This document shows positions 47,714-55,967 of a DNA stretch of 64,000 bases, one piece after another; within the stretch, counting starts at the first letter, position 1, and every line of letters begins with the position of its first letter. The stretch covers positions 1 through 64,000 of the forward strand of contig QCJE01000001.1 of assembly GCA_003216235.1 (NCBI GenBank), written 5' to 3'. The DNA comes from Pelagibacteraceae bacterium AG-404-P07. GTDB lineage: Bacteria > Pseudomonadota > Alphaproteobacteria > Pelagibacterales > Pelagibacteraceae. Both the position numbers and the translations under genes were made by a program. The notes below the pieces were generated by a model. The model ran no database searches. It saw only the letters and a program-made list of their open reading frames with translations, and had not been told where the DNA came from.

Positions 47714-48722
47714 AGAAATACTTACAAATACAGGTCCTAAAATTTTTTTTCATAGAGAAAAAAAAATTAAAAATTATGTATCTAATAATTTAGATTTTAA
47801 AAGTTTTGGTAGTCATAATAAAAATAAAAACTTTTATATTATTCGACGTCATCCATGGGCTGGCTTTTTCTCAAATATCACTTTTATACTTAATCATTTA
47901 CATTTTTGTGAGTTAATAAATTTTATACCAATAATTGATATGAAAAATTTTCCAACAATTTATAATGAAAAAAATAAAGTTAAAAATTCAAATAATTCTT
48001 GGGACTATTATTTCAAAAAGTTGAATAAATATTCTCTTTCAGATGTTTATCAAAGTAAAAATGTTTTTTTTAGTAAATTGACTTTCGAAAAACATATGCC
48101 TTTAGACATGACAAATAAATTAATTGCTAAGCAGTTTGAGAAAATTAAAATTAAGAGAGATATAAACAAAAAAATATTATTTTTTTTTGATAAAAAATTT
48201 AAAAAAAAAAAACAAAAAATTCTAGGTATACATTTAAGGGGTTCAACTTATAAAACTGCAAGAGGACACGCTTTTCCACCTACTCCAGAAATAATGATTG
48301 GTCATATTAAGGAACTAATTAAAAAATATAAATATAATAAATTATTTATTGTTACCGAAGAAAAAAAATATCTAGATAAACTTAACAAAGAATTTGGCCA
48401 AAGATGTCTATTTTACAATTCATATAGAATGGAAAACTTAGATAGTTTTCAAGTATATCCAAGAAAAAATCATAGATATTTGTTGGGAGAAGAAATTTTA
48501 ATTGAAGCTGTACTATTATCAAAATGTGATGGGTTAACTTTTATAAAATCAAATGTTATTTCTGCAGCAATCCTTTTTGCAAAAAAAAAAATTAAACTTC
48601 ATGAAATTTTTCTAGGTTTTAATTCAAGAAATAGATTAATCTCTTGGTGGCTATGGTATTTTAAAAGAATATTACCCTATAAATTAGGAGGATTAAAAAT
48701 TATAAAATCTTATGATCGTTAG
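47697..48722 (+). CDS. Fucosyltransferase-like protein, second of a tandem pair
   Basis: Paralogue of the preceding gene: FYIIRRHPWAGFFSN, PTIYNEKNKVKNSNNSWDYYF, IHLRGSTYKT and YPRKNHRYLLGEEILIEAVLLSKC repeat its blocks with clear divergence. Length is 341 residues. The two proteins keep the proposed donor motif, so both may be active with different acceptors. It overlaps the first copy by 17 nt and the next gene by 11 nt, giving a coupled set of four. Confidence 0.55.
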   Translation: MLKIFKEILTNTGPKIFFHREKKIKNYVSNNLDFKSFGSHNKNKNFYIIRRHPWAGFFSNITFILNHLHFCELINFIPIIDMKNFPTIYNEKNKVKNSNNSWDYYFKKLNKYSLSDVYQSKNVFFSKLTFEKHMPLDMTNKLIAKQFEKIKIKRDINKKILFFFDKKFKKKKQKILGIHLRGSTYKTARGHAFPPTPEIMIGHIKELIKKYKYNKLFIVTEEKKYLDKLNKEFGQRCLFYNSYRMENLDSFQVYPRKNHRYLLGEEILIEAVLLSKCDGLTFIKSNVISAAILFAKKKIKLHEIFLGFNSRNRLISWWLWYFKRILPYKLGGLKIIKSYDR

Positions 48723-49530
48723 AAAAATAATCAAAAATATTAAACGATATGGAATTATAAGTTTATTTAATAGAATTTTAAAAAAAAATTTTAATTTTGA
48801 AATTTTAGATCCTATACAAAAAAAAAGGTCTTACCTATCAAGAGAAATTGAAAAAATTACCTCTGGAAAAGTTGTAAATGGAAAATATTCAGGTGCTAAA
48901 TTCATAAATAGTTCTAATTATTTTTTAGCAAAATCGTCTCAATTATTAGGATTTTATGAACTTGAAGTACAAAATGAAATATTTAATTTAGCATCAAAAT
49001 TTAAACTTAAATATTTTATTAACTTAGGTGCGGGTGAAGGTTTTCACTCAATAGGATGTATGTATAAAAAATTATTTGAAAAATGTATAACTTTTGAAGC
49101 TGATCCTAAAAATAATAAAACAATTTCTGAAAATTTTAAAATCAATAATATAGAAAATTTTATGATAATGGGTTTAGCGAAAAAAAATTTTCTAGAAGAA
49201 ATTAAAAAAAAGATAACATTAGAAGAATCTTTATTCCTATTTGACATCGAAGGGAGTGAATTTAATCTACTAGATAAAGATAATCTAGAATTATTAAAAA
49301 AAAGTTTTTTAATTATTGAACTCCATCATTTTTATTCTAATGCTACAAATATTGAAAAATTTAAGGAAAATTTAGATTATTTTTTTAAAGTTAAATACAT
49401 AAAAACCTCATCAAGAAAATTTTCAGATATAGAAATTCTTAATAAATTTAATGATGATGAAAAATGGCTTATGATGTCTGAAAGTAGACCGGAAACCATG
49501 GAATGGATTGTGTGTGAACCAAAAGTATGA
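48712..49530 (+). CDS. FkbM-like SAM-dependent methyltransferase
   Basis: Probable sugar O-methyltransferase. Residues 1-90 form an extension ending with LLGFYELEVQNEIF; the methyltransferase domain has FINLGAGEGFHSIGC as motif I near 102-116, TFEADPKNN for the acidic end of strand 2, and FDIEGSEFNLL, the FkbM (V/I)EG motif. Length is 272 residues. It overlaps the fucosyltransferase-like gene by 11 nt and the next glycosyltransferase by 4 nt, so it may methylate the same glycan. Confidence 0.72.
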   Translation: MIVRKIIKNIKRYGIISLFNRILKKNFNFEILDPIQKKRSYLSREIEKITSGKVVNGKYSGAKFINSSNYFLAKSSQLLGFYELEVQNEIFNLASKFKLKYFINLGAGEGFHSIGCMYKKLFEKCITFEADPKNNKTISENFKINNIENFMIMGLAKKNFLEEIKKKITLEESLFLFDIEGSEFNLLDKDNLELLKKSFLIIELHHFYSNATNIEKFKENLDYFFKVKYIKTSSRKFSDIEILNKFNDDEKWLMMSESRPETMEWIVCEPKV

Positions 49531-50627
49531 AAATTTTATTTGATTATAATATATTTAGCCATCAAAAACTTGGTGGAATTTCCAGATATTTTTTGAATCT
49601 ACACAAATATATTAATAAACATCCTCAAATATATTGTAAGATTTTTGCTCCAATACATCTTAATAAGTTTTTAAATACATATGAAAAAGGTAAAGGATTT
49701 AATTTTTATTTAAAAAATTATCCAAAATATACGAGAAAATTGATAAATATTATTAATTTAAATTCCTCTAAAATTTACTGCAAAAACTTTAAACCTAATA
49801 TAATTCACAAAACTTTTTTTAATCATAATTTTGAAAATAATTTTAAAATTAAAAAAATTATTACAGTGTATGATTTAATTCATGAGATATATTATCGTGA
49901 TTTTAAAAAGTCTGAGGGTTATTTACCTAAAAAAGATTTTTTAAAAAATGTTGATTTTATTATATGCCCTTCAAATAAAACTAAAGATGACTTAATGCAT
50001 TTCTACAATGTAAAGCCTGAAAAAATCAAAGTGATATATATGGGTATTAATAAATTTGATGATGTTAAAGAATTAGAATTTTTAAAAAAATTAAAACCTT
50101 TCTTGCTTTATGTGGGAGATAGAAAGAGATATAAAAATTTTAGAAATTTAATAATCGCTCTATCTCTCAAAACAAACATTCTTAATGATTTTAATTTAAT
50201 TTGTTTAGGAGGTGGAAATTTTTCAAATACTGAAAAAGAATTATTCAAAAAACACAAAATTAAAGAAAACAAAATAATTCAATTAGAGGGTGATGATAAT
50301 GTTTTATTTAATCTATACAAAAATGCTAAAGCTTTTATTTTTCCCTCAACATATGAAGGTCTTGGTTTACCTCAATTAGAAGCAATGTCTCTCGGATGTC
50401 CAGTAATTTCAAGTAACCACGAGGCCATTGTAGAAGCAGTAGATAATGCTGCAGAACTATTTAACCCTCATGATCCTGAGGATATAATTAATGTCATTGA
50501 TCAAACTTTATATTCTGAAAACAAATTAAATGATTTAAAAAAAAGGGGTTTAGAAAGATCAAAACTATTTTCGCTTGAAAAATGTGCTAATGAAACTTTA
50601 GATTTGTATAAACTAATATCAGGCTAA
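49527..50627 (+). CDS. Family 4 (GT-B) glycosyltransferase, mannosyltransferase-like
   Basis: GT-B transferase with FSHQKLGGISRYFLNLHKYI near the start, ITVYDLIHEIYYRDF and PSNKTKDDLMHFYNV in the N-terminal domain, LLYVGDRKRYKNFRNLI at the hinge and PSTYEGLGLPQLEAMSLGCPVISSN for the donor. This pattern is typical of WbdA/MtfB-type mannosyltransferases using GDP-mannose. Length is 366 residues. Its 3' end overlaps the convergent cupin gene by 9 nt. Confidence 0.88.
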   Translation: MKILFDYNIFSHQKLGGISRYFLNLHKYINKHPQIYCKIFAPIHLNKFLNTYEKGKGFNFYLKNYPKYTRKLINIINLNSSKIYCKNFKPNIIHKTFFNHNFENNFKIKKIITVYDLIHEIYYRDFKKSEGYLPKKDFLKNVDFIICPSNKTKDDLMHFYNVKPEKIKVIYMGINKFDDVKELEFLKKLKPFLLYVGDRKRYKNFRNLIIALSLKTNILNDFNLICLGGGNFSNTEKELFKKHKIKENKIIQLEGDDNVLFNLYKNAKAFIFPSTYEGLGLPQLEAMSLGCPVISSNHEAIVEAVDNAAELFNPHDPEDIINVIDQTLYSENKLNDLKKRGLERSKLFSLEKCANETLDLYKLISG

Positions 50628-51008
50628 TTTTTGTTTTAGTCTAAATGTATCTTTTTCATAATTTTTTCCACCTCTCAATCCATCAGCAAATGCAAGTAAA
50701 TTACTTTTTTCTACTGCTTTGAATGCATGCGCATGAAAAGGTTTATGAGTAACTAAAGAATTTTTTGTTAAAACTATTTTTTTTGGTTTGCCGATAAATT
50801 TTCCATTTTTATCTACTTTGCAGTAAAATAACATTAATTTCCCTGAAATTACAAATGAATATTGTGTACTTTTTTTATGAAAGTGATTTCCTCTAATAGC
50901 TTTTCTATTGAATGAGACCAATGTGCAATGATCTTTTGGCTTATTGATAAATATATCTAATATAAAACCACGTTTATCTTTAAAATTTATTTTTAAATTT
51001 TTTTTCAT
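50619..51008 (-). CDS. Cupin sugar isomerase/epimerase (WxcM/FdtA or CapF C-terminal-like)
   Basis: A 129-residue single cupin. SFNRKAIRGNHFHKKSTQYSFVISGKLMLFY has the cupin 1 His residues, and THKPFHAHAFKAVE the second set. The RGNHFHK signature resembles FdtA ketoisomerases and dTDP-4-dehydrorhamnose 3,5-epimerase-like CapF domains. It overlaps the C-methyltransferase gene by 4 nt, and such enzymes often act together on keto-sugars. Exact reaction not decided. Confidence 0.72.
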   Translation of the reverse strand: MKKNLKINFKDKRGFILDIFINKPKDHCTLVSFNRKAIRGNHFHKKSTQYSFVISGKLMLFYCKVDKNGKFIGKPKKIVLTKNSLVTHKPFHAHAFKAVEKSNLLAFADGLRGGKNYEKDTFRLKQKLA

Positions 51009-52195
51009 TTTATTTTTTTGACAATTTTAGCTATTGAAGTATATCTGATTTTTCTTTTATTGAATAATTTTTTAATTAAATGTTTGCTTATATTCCATGG
51101 TAAAATTAAAGCAGCATCTATCTTAAAGTTTTTTTTTTCTTTTATAATTTTTATACCAGAGGATGGAGTAAATTTATTTATCTTATGTTTTGAATTATCA
51201 AGAATTAATCGAATATCCTTATCGGTAAATTTACAACAATTCAATAAAGTATTTCCTTTAGTAGCAGCACCTATGCCAAAAGTAATGTGATTTGATTGTT
51301 TGTTCTTAATAACAAAATTTTTCAATTCTTTAATGACTTTTGGAATTTTTTTTTTAAAATTTCTAAAATCTGCTAGTTTTACTTCAGAAAAAATCATTTT
51401 TTTTTTTTGCGGAACTTTATTTTTATGAGCAAAAATTCTTAGTGATCCAGCCATATAGTTTATTTTTTCAATACGAAAAATTTTAAAACCTTTTTTACTT
51501 AAAATCTTATTAATTGATTTTTCAGAATAATAATGTCTATGTTCATGATAAATAGTATCAAAACCAACCTTTTCGATTAATGATTTTAGGTCAGGTACTT
51601 CTAATATTAAAGTACCAACATCTGACAATAAAATATTTGCCCCATCAAGAAAATCTAAATTATTGTCTACATGATTAAAAACATTTGCTCCATAGATTAC
51701 ATCTGATTTACCATATCTTTTAATAATTTTTTTTGAGGAACTTTTTGAAAAATAATCAATAAATGTCTCAATATTTTTTTTTTTTGCCAGCAAAGAAATA
51801 TTTTTTGAGGGATCTATTCCTAAAACTCGTGCACCAGAAATTTTTTTTATTTCACTTAAAAATGTTCCATCATTACTTCCAGCTTCAACTACAAAACTTT
51901 TTTTGTTAATTTTGAGTATCTTGAATATTTTTAATGCAATATTTTTAAAATGTAGTCTTGAAACAGGAGAATTGTCTGACGTATATGAATAATCATATTT
52001 TTCGTATCTGTTGTAGCTTTGAACTGGATAAATTGAAGTCATGTGTGAACATTTACAAAAACCTACAATCAAAGGAAATCTTTTTAATTTTTGTGCTTTT
52101 GTTTTATTCTTCAAAAAAGTATCAGCACAAGGGTGTTTACCGAGTGATAAAGTATCAATAAATTTTTGATCACAAATATTACATTTTTTTTTCAT
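51005..52195 (-). CDS. Sugar C-methyltransferase (Methyltransf_13/14 architecture)
   Basis: Probably C-methylates a keto-deoxysugar nucleotide. An N-terminal zinc-finger-like domain has CNICDQKF at 5-12 and a second CKC pair near 48-50. The SAM domain has FVVEAGSNDGTFLSEI near 99-114 and YGANVFNHVDNNLDFLDG. The C-terminal domain (about 300-396) contains GIGAATKGNTLLNCC. This order matches NovU/TylCIII-like C-3 methyltransferases. Length is 396 residues. It overlaps the cupin gene by 4 and the SDR gene by 17 nt. Confidence 0.85.
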   Translation of the reverse strand: MKKKCNICDQKFIDTLSLGKHPCADTFLKNKTKAQKLKRFPLIVGFCKCSHMTSIYPVQSYNRYEKYDYSYTSDNSPVSRLHFKNIALKIFKILKINKKSFVVEAGSNDGTFLSEIKKISGARVLGIDPSKNISLLAKKKNIETFIDYFSKSSSKKIIKRYGKSDVIYGANVFNHVDNNLDFLDGANILLSDVGTLILEVPDLKSLIEKVGFDTIYHEHRHYYSEKSINKILSKKGFKIFRIEKINYMAGSLRIFAHKNKVPQKKKMIFSEVKLADFRNFKKKIPKVIKELKNFVIKNKQSNHITFGIGAATKGNTLLNCCKFTDKDIRLILDNSKHKINKFTPSSGIKIIKEKKNFKIDAALILPWNISKHLIKKLFNKRKIRYTSIAKIVKKIK

Positions 52196-53000
52196 AAAGA
52201 CTGTTTCTTAAATATTTTCTTAATAACATTAAAGATTTTTCATTGAAATAAACACTGCTTTTCTTTAACGGGACAGAATTTTTATTTGCTCTTTGTGATT
52301 TAAATAAAATCTTAAAATTTTTACCATTAATTCTTTTATAATGTTTGTTATATAAATCATATATCTCAGAAACTTTAACTAAATCTTTATTGCCATAATC
52401 TTTAATAAAATTTTTTGAAAAATTTGAATTTTTATAAACTATTTTAACAAAATGATTAACACTAGAGTAACCTCTTTGATCCTGTTGATTCCCGGAAAAA
52501 TAATATGATTTTTTTTTATCCAAAAACATTACCTTAAATAAATGATTATGAAAATGGTCTGAATTTACAAATTTATTTCCAATCAAATTGAATGGTCTCC
52601 ATATTTGAAAGTTTTTAAAAAGTTGTTTTTTCTTAAGTATAAATTTCTCACAATTCGATTTTGTGGCACCTATTATATGATTTTTTTTATAATAAATGCT
52701 TGAAGAAGATAAATAAATTAATTTTTTTATTTTTATATTTCTAACAATTTTTTTTAACCATATGTATTCGTTGCTAAAGATTTTATTGGTAAAATTTTTT
52801 TTCTTAATTCTTGGGCTTGCAAAAAAAAAACATTTGTCCACTTCTTTAAAAGAAAATTGTAGTTTTTTTTTTTCTAAATCTAATTTTTTAAATTCAATGC
52901 CTGATCTACTAAAAAAAATAAAATTTTTTTTTTTTTTAAATTTATTGTAAAAAGCACTTCCAACCAATCCTGAAGAACCAAAAACAATGTTATATTTCAA
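52179..53000 (-). CDS. Divergent SDR sugar-nucleotide reductase-like protein
   Basis: Extended SDR with Rossmann motif GSSGLVGSAF (8-17) and LIYLSSSSIYY (95-105). The catalytic pattern YXXXK reads I110-GAT-K114, so the usual tyrosine is missing. Length is 273 residues, with a shortened N-terminal half and a C-terminal part that is very Lys/Asn-rich. It may be a reductase using another acid/base or an inactive relative. It overlaps the C-methyltransferase gene by 17 nt and follows the epimerase by 8 nt. Confidence 0.7.
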   Translation of the reverse strand: MKYNIVFGSSGLVGSAFYNKFKKKKNFIFFSRSGIEFKKLDLEKKKLQFSFKEVDKCFFFASPRIKKKNFTNKIFSNEYIWLKKIVRNIKIKKLIYLSSSSIYYKKNHIIGATKSNCEKFILKKKQLFKNFQIWRPFNLIGNKFVNSDHFHNHLFKVMFLDKKKSYYFSGNQQDQRGYSSVNHFVKIVYKNSNFSKNFIKDYGNKDLVKVSEIYDLYNKHYKRINGKNFKILFKSQRANKNSVPLKKSSVYFNEKSLMLLRKYLRNSLYEKKM

Positions 53001-53008
53001 TTTAAAAC

Positions 53009-53962
53009 CTATAATTTATAAATTTTATTTTTTTTGTACCATTCAAAAGTTTGATAAAATTTTTTGTAAAACTCAGAATAATTTAATCCTAAACCATAAT
53101 TTGTTAATTTTTTATTACTTCCATGTGTTTTCATAATGTCTGCTTTGTGCATTTCAATCAATTTAAATTTAACTTTATGAGCTTTATTAAAATTTCTTAC
53201 AACATCATAAATATTTATAGGATTGTTGGAACAAATATTAAAAACTTCATGTTTATTAAATCTTTTTTTAATTATCTTTTCAACTGCCTTAACAGCATCA
53301 CCAATATATGTAAAATCTCTTTCATGATTTCCAAAATTATTTATGTAGAATATTTTTTTTGTCATATGGGCTTTGAATAATTTCATCATAAACATGTCTG
53401 GTCTACCCCACTCTCCAAATATTGTAAAAAATCTAAGACCAACAAAATTTATTTTATCAATTTTTTGATGCATTTCTGCAATTTCTTCATTGAGTTTTTT
53501 ACTAACTGCGTAGATATTTTTTGGATTAAGTTTTTCATTTTCTTTTAAAGGAAAATTTTTATTTTCACCATAAACAGAACTTGATGATGCATAGATAAAT
53601 TTTTTTATTTTATTTATTTTTGCTTCTTCTACTAAATTCAAAAAACCTAAAATATTAACATCTATATATTTTGTTGGATTTATAAGAGAATACCTAACAC
53701 CAGCCTGGGCAGCTAAATTAATAATAATGTCAATTTTTTTTTTTTTAAAGAAATTATTTAATTTTTTTTTATTATTTATATCCAATTTACTAAAATTGAA
53801 TTTTTTATTCTTATTTAGTAAATTTACTCTTCGTTTTTTTAAAGAAACTGAATAATATTTATCAAAATTATCTATTCCATAAATTTTATGTTTTTTTTTT
53901 AAAAGTTGAATAGCTAAACTAAAACCTATAAATCCAGCCACACCAGTAATTAAAATTTTCAT
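53009..53962 (-). CDS. NAD-dependent epimerase, UDP-glucuronate 4-epimerase-like
   Basis: Extended SDR: ITGVAGFIGFSLAIQLLKK at the start, GIDNFDKYYSVSLKKRR, NLAAQAGVRYSLINP, SSSSVYG and IYAVSKKLNE with the catalytic Tyr and Lys. LRFFTIFGEWGRPDMFMMKLF and RDFTYIGDAV are strong marks of the UDP-glucuronate/UDP-galacturonate epimerase family. Length is 317 residues. It overlaps the GT2 gene by 4 nt. It could supply UDP-GalA for the glycan. Confidence 0.87.
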   Translation of the reverse strand: MKILITGVAGFIGFSLAIQLLKKKHKIYGIDNFDKYYSVSLKKRRVNLLNKNKKFNFSKLDINNKKKLNNFFKKKKIDIIINLAAQAGVRYSLINPTKYIDVNILGFLNLVEEAKINKIKKFIYASSSSVYGENKNFPLKENEKLNPKNIYAVSKKLNEEIAEMHQKIDKINFVGLRFFTIFGEWGRPDMFMMKLFKAHMTKKIFYINNFGNHERDFTYIGDAVKAVEKIIKKRFNKHEVFNICSNNPINIYDVVRNFNKAHKVKFKLIEMHKADIMKTHGSNKKLTNYGLGLNYSEFYKKFYQTFEWYKKNKIYKL

Positions 53963-54783
53963 AATTTAGAAATATTTTTTAAAAATTTGTATATAAATAT
54001 TATTAATACAAGAAATCTATTTTGTCCGTTATCTAATCTTATTCTAATTTCCTCAATAAAATGATCAAAAAAATTTATTTTACTTGAATAACCGCCTCTT
54101 CTAAAAACTCCAAATAATTCATTTTTTTTTGTTCCAATACCTTTCAACTTTTCTTTTACTATCATTCTAAAAAAATAATCATAATCTGATGAATACTTAT
54201 ATTTAAGATTATATAAACCTACTTTCTTAGCTGAATTTTTTTTAATAAAAAAACCAGTTGAATGACTGGAGTAAAAGCCCCAACTCCAAAAAATTTTATA
54301 TGGTTTGTATCCATGTAAAATTCCCCAATGTTTTTTAACTGCTCCAAAAATAAAATCTTTAGAAGGATTATTTTTTATATAAACATTTAATAACTCAAAA
54401 GCATTTTCTGTGTAAACATCATCAGAATTTAAAAAACCTAAATAATCACCTTTGGCAAGTTTCATACCATTATTAAAAGCATGATAAATTCCATTATCTT
54501 TTTTTGAACACCAATAATCAATTTTATCCTCATATTTTTTTATAATATCTAGTGTTCTATCAGTTGAGCCACCATCTAAAATTATATGTTCAAAATTATC
54601 ATATTTTTGATTATGAAGACTTTTAATGCATTCTTCTAAATATATTTCATTATTATAAACTGCAGTAATAACAGTGATTAAAGGTTTGTTAGTTTTAGAA
54701 CTTTTAAAAATTTTTTTGGTTCTTAATCCTCCTTCCATTATAACTTCAGGAAGTGTTTCGAATGATTCAAATTTTTCTTTCAT
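53959..54783 (-). CDS. Family 2 glycosyltransferase (WcaA/WfgS-like)
   Basis: GT-A transferase. Residues 34-60 read PLITVITAVYNNEIYLEECIKSL and the GGSTDRTLDII block follows. NDDXD equivalents are FLNSDDVY near 135-142, and ISXGF-type FYSSHSTGFF lies later. A 30-residue N-terminal extension precedes the fold. Length is 274 residues. It lies 3 nt after the second gmd-like gene and overlaps the epimerase gene by 4 nt. Confidence 0.87.
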   Translation of the reverse strand: MKEKFESFETLPEVIMEGGLRTKKIFKSSKTNKPLITVITAVYNNEIYLEECIKSLHNQKYDNFEHIILDGGSTDRTLDIIKKYEDKIDYWCSKKDNGIYHAFNNGMKLAKGDYLGFLNSDDVYTENAFELLNVYIKNNPSKDFIFGAVKKHWGILHGYKPYKIFWSWGFYSSHSTGFFIKKNSAKKVGLYNLKYKYSSDYDYFFRMIVKEKLKGIGTKKNELFGVFRRGGYSSKINFFDHFIEEIRIRLDNGQNRFLVLIIFIYKFLKNISKL

Positions 54784-54786
54784 TTT

Positions 54787-55737
54787 TTATATTTTTCCAC
54801 TTAATAAATTATTAATAACATCTCTATATTTATATTTAGGAAACCATTTAATATTTTTTTTAAGTTTTTTTGTGCTTGAGTAATTTTCCCTTATTTCAAA
54901 CTTTCTAAAACTTTTCTTCTCTACTAATGTATAATGTTTCCAATTCATATTGAATTTTTTAAAAGAAAACTTAATTATTTCCTTAAGTGAAACCGTTTTG
55001 CCGGTTGCAATAATATAATCGTCCAATTTTTTGGAGTTTAAAATTTTATGACAACCAATCATGTATTCTGGCCCCCAACCCCAATCTCTTTTAATATTTA
55101 TATCTCCAACTTTAAGTTTTAATTTACGATCCTCTTTAATTTTTTTTATATTATCAATAATTTTTTTAAAAACGAAATCTTTATTTCTTAGTGATGACTC
55201 ATGATTAAATAAAATTGCTGTACAAACAGGAATTTTATAAATTGATCTGTAAGATTTTATAATTTCATAGCCGATTAATTTCGCCATTCCATATGGACTT
55301 ACAGGTTTTTTTAAACTTTTTTCATTTACCTTTTTTTTAAGATTAAAGTTACCAAATATTTCACTACTCCCAGCATATAAAAATTTTGATTTTTTTCTTT
55401 TTTGGTTAACAATAAAATCTAATATATATCTTAGAGGTGAAATTTGACTCTCGTAAGTAAGAAGTCTTTTGGTAAAAGATTTCCTCACACTAGACTGTCC
55501 TGCCAAAAAATAAATTTCATTAAAATTTTTTTTAAGTAATTTTTTAATTTTAATATTATTAAAATCAGGTAAATTTAATAATCTTATTTTTTTTAAAATA
55601 TCTAATTTTATTAAATTAATATAATTTTTTCTTCTACTAACGCCATATACATAATATTTATTTTTTATTAATCTTTTTGCTAAATACGCTCCATCTTGGC
55701 CATTAATTCCAAATATTAAAGCAGTCTTTTTTTTCAT
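54787..55737 (-). CDS. Divergent GDP-mannose 4,6-dehydratase paralogue
   Basis: Gmd-like SDR of 316 residues, 35 shorter than the gmd at 40884. FGINGQDGAYLAKRL opens, the active site has SSEIF and Y149/K153 in SPYGMAK, and IATGKTVSLKEI is shared with Gmd. The Gmd substrate block NHESPRRG reads NHESSLRN here, and RDWGWGPEY replaces RDWGHAKDY. A different NDP-sugar substrate is likely. It is the first gene of the minus-strand run 50619-55737. Confidence 0.8.
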   Translation of the reverse strand: MKKKTALIFGINGQDGAYLAKRLIKNKYYVYGVSRRKNYINLIKLDILKKIRLLNLPDFNNIKIKKLLKKNFNEIYFLAGQSSVRKSFTKRLLTYESQISPLRYILDFIVNQKRKKSKFLYAGSSEIFGNFNLKKKVNEKSLKKPVSPYGMAKLIGYEIIKSYRSIYKIPVCTAILFNHESSLRNKDFVFKKIIDNIKKIKEDRKLKLKVGDINIKRDWGWGPEYMIGCHKILNSKKLDDYIIATGKTVSLKEIIKFSFKKFNMNWKHYTLVEKKSFRKFEIRENYSSTKKLKKNIKWFPKYKYRDVINNLLSGKI

Positions 55738-55967
55738 ACTTGATAAGGGTTTTTATATAAAGTAACTATTTTTCAGTACATTTTTAAAGAAAATTCTTTT
55801 GATTTTAAAGTCCTTTTAAATTAATAAATTTTTTATAGTTATATCTGCTATAATTTATTAAACAATATTAGGCATTATTTTTTTAGTAAAATTTGCTTTA
55901 TTTTTGACTAATTTTTATTACATAAATAAGTTTATTTTATATTTATATTATTTCACAATTTATTTTT
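55738..55967. other. 230-base divergent spacer, largest gap in the window
   Basis: Very A+T-rich, with no frame, RNA structure or repeat that I can support, apart from a promoter-like site at 55846. It separates two divergent operons, so it probably holds promoters for both. Confidence 0.5.
55846..55854 (+). promoter_or_regulatory. Candidate extended -10 promoter for 55968 operon
   Basis: TG-C-TATAAT, a perfect extended -10, 113 nt before the ATG at 55968. The -35 region is poor (AAATTT at 17 nt), as tolerated for extended -10 promoters. A+T richness lowers confidence. Confidence 0.4.
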
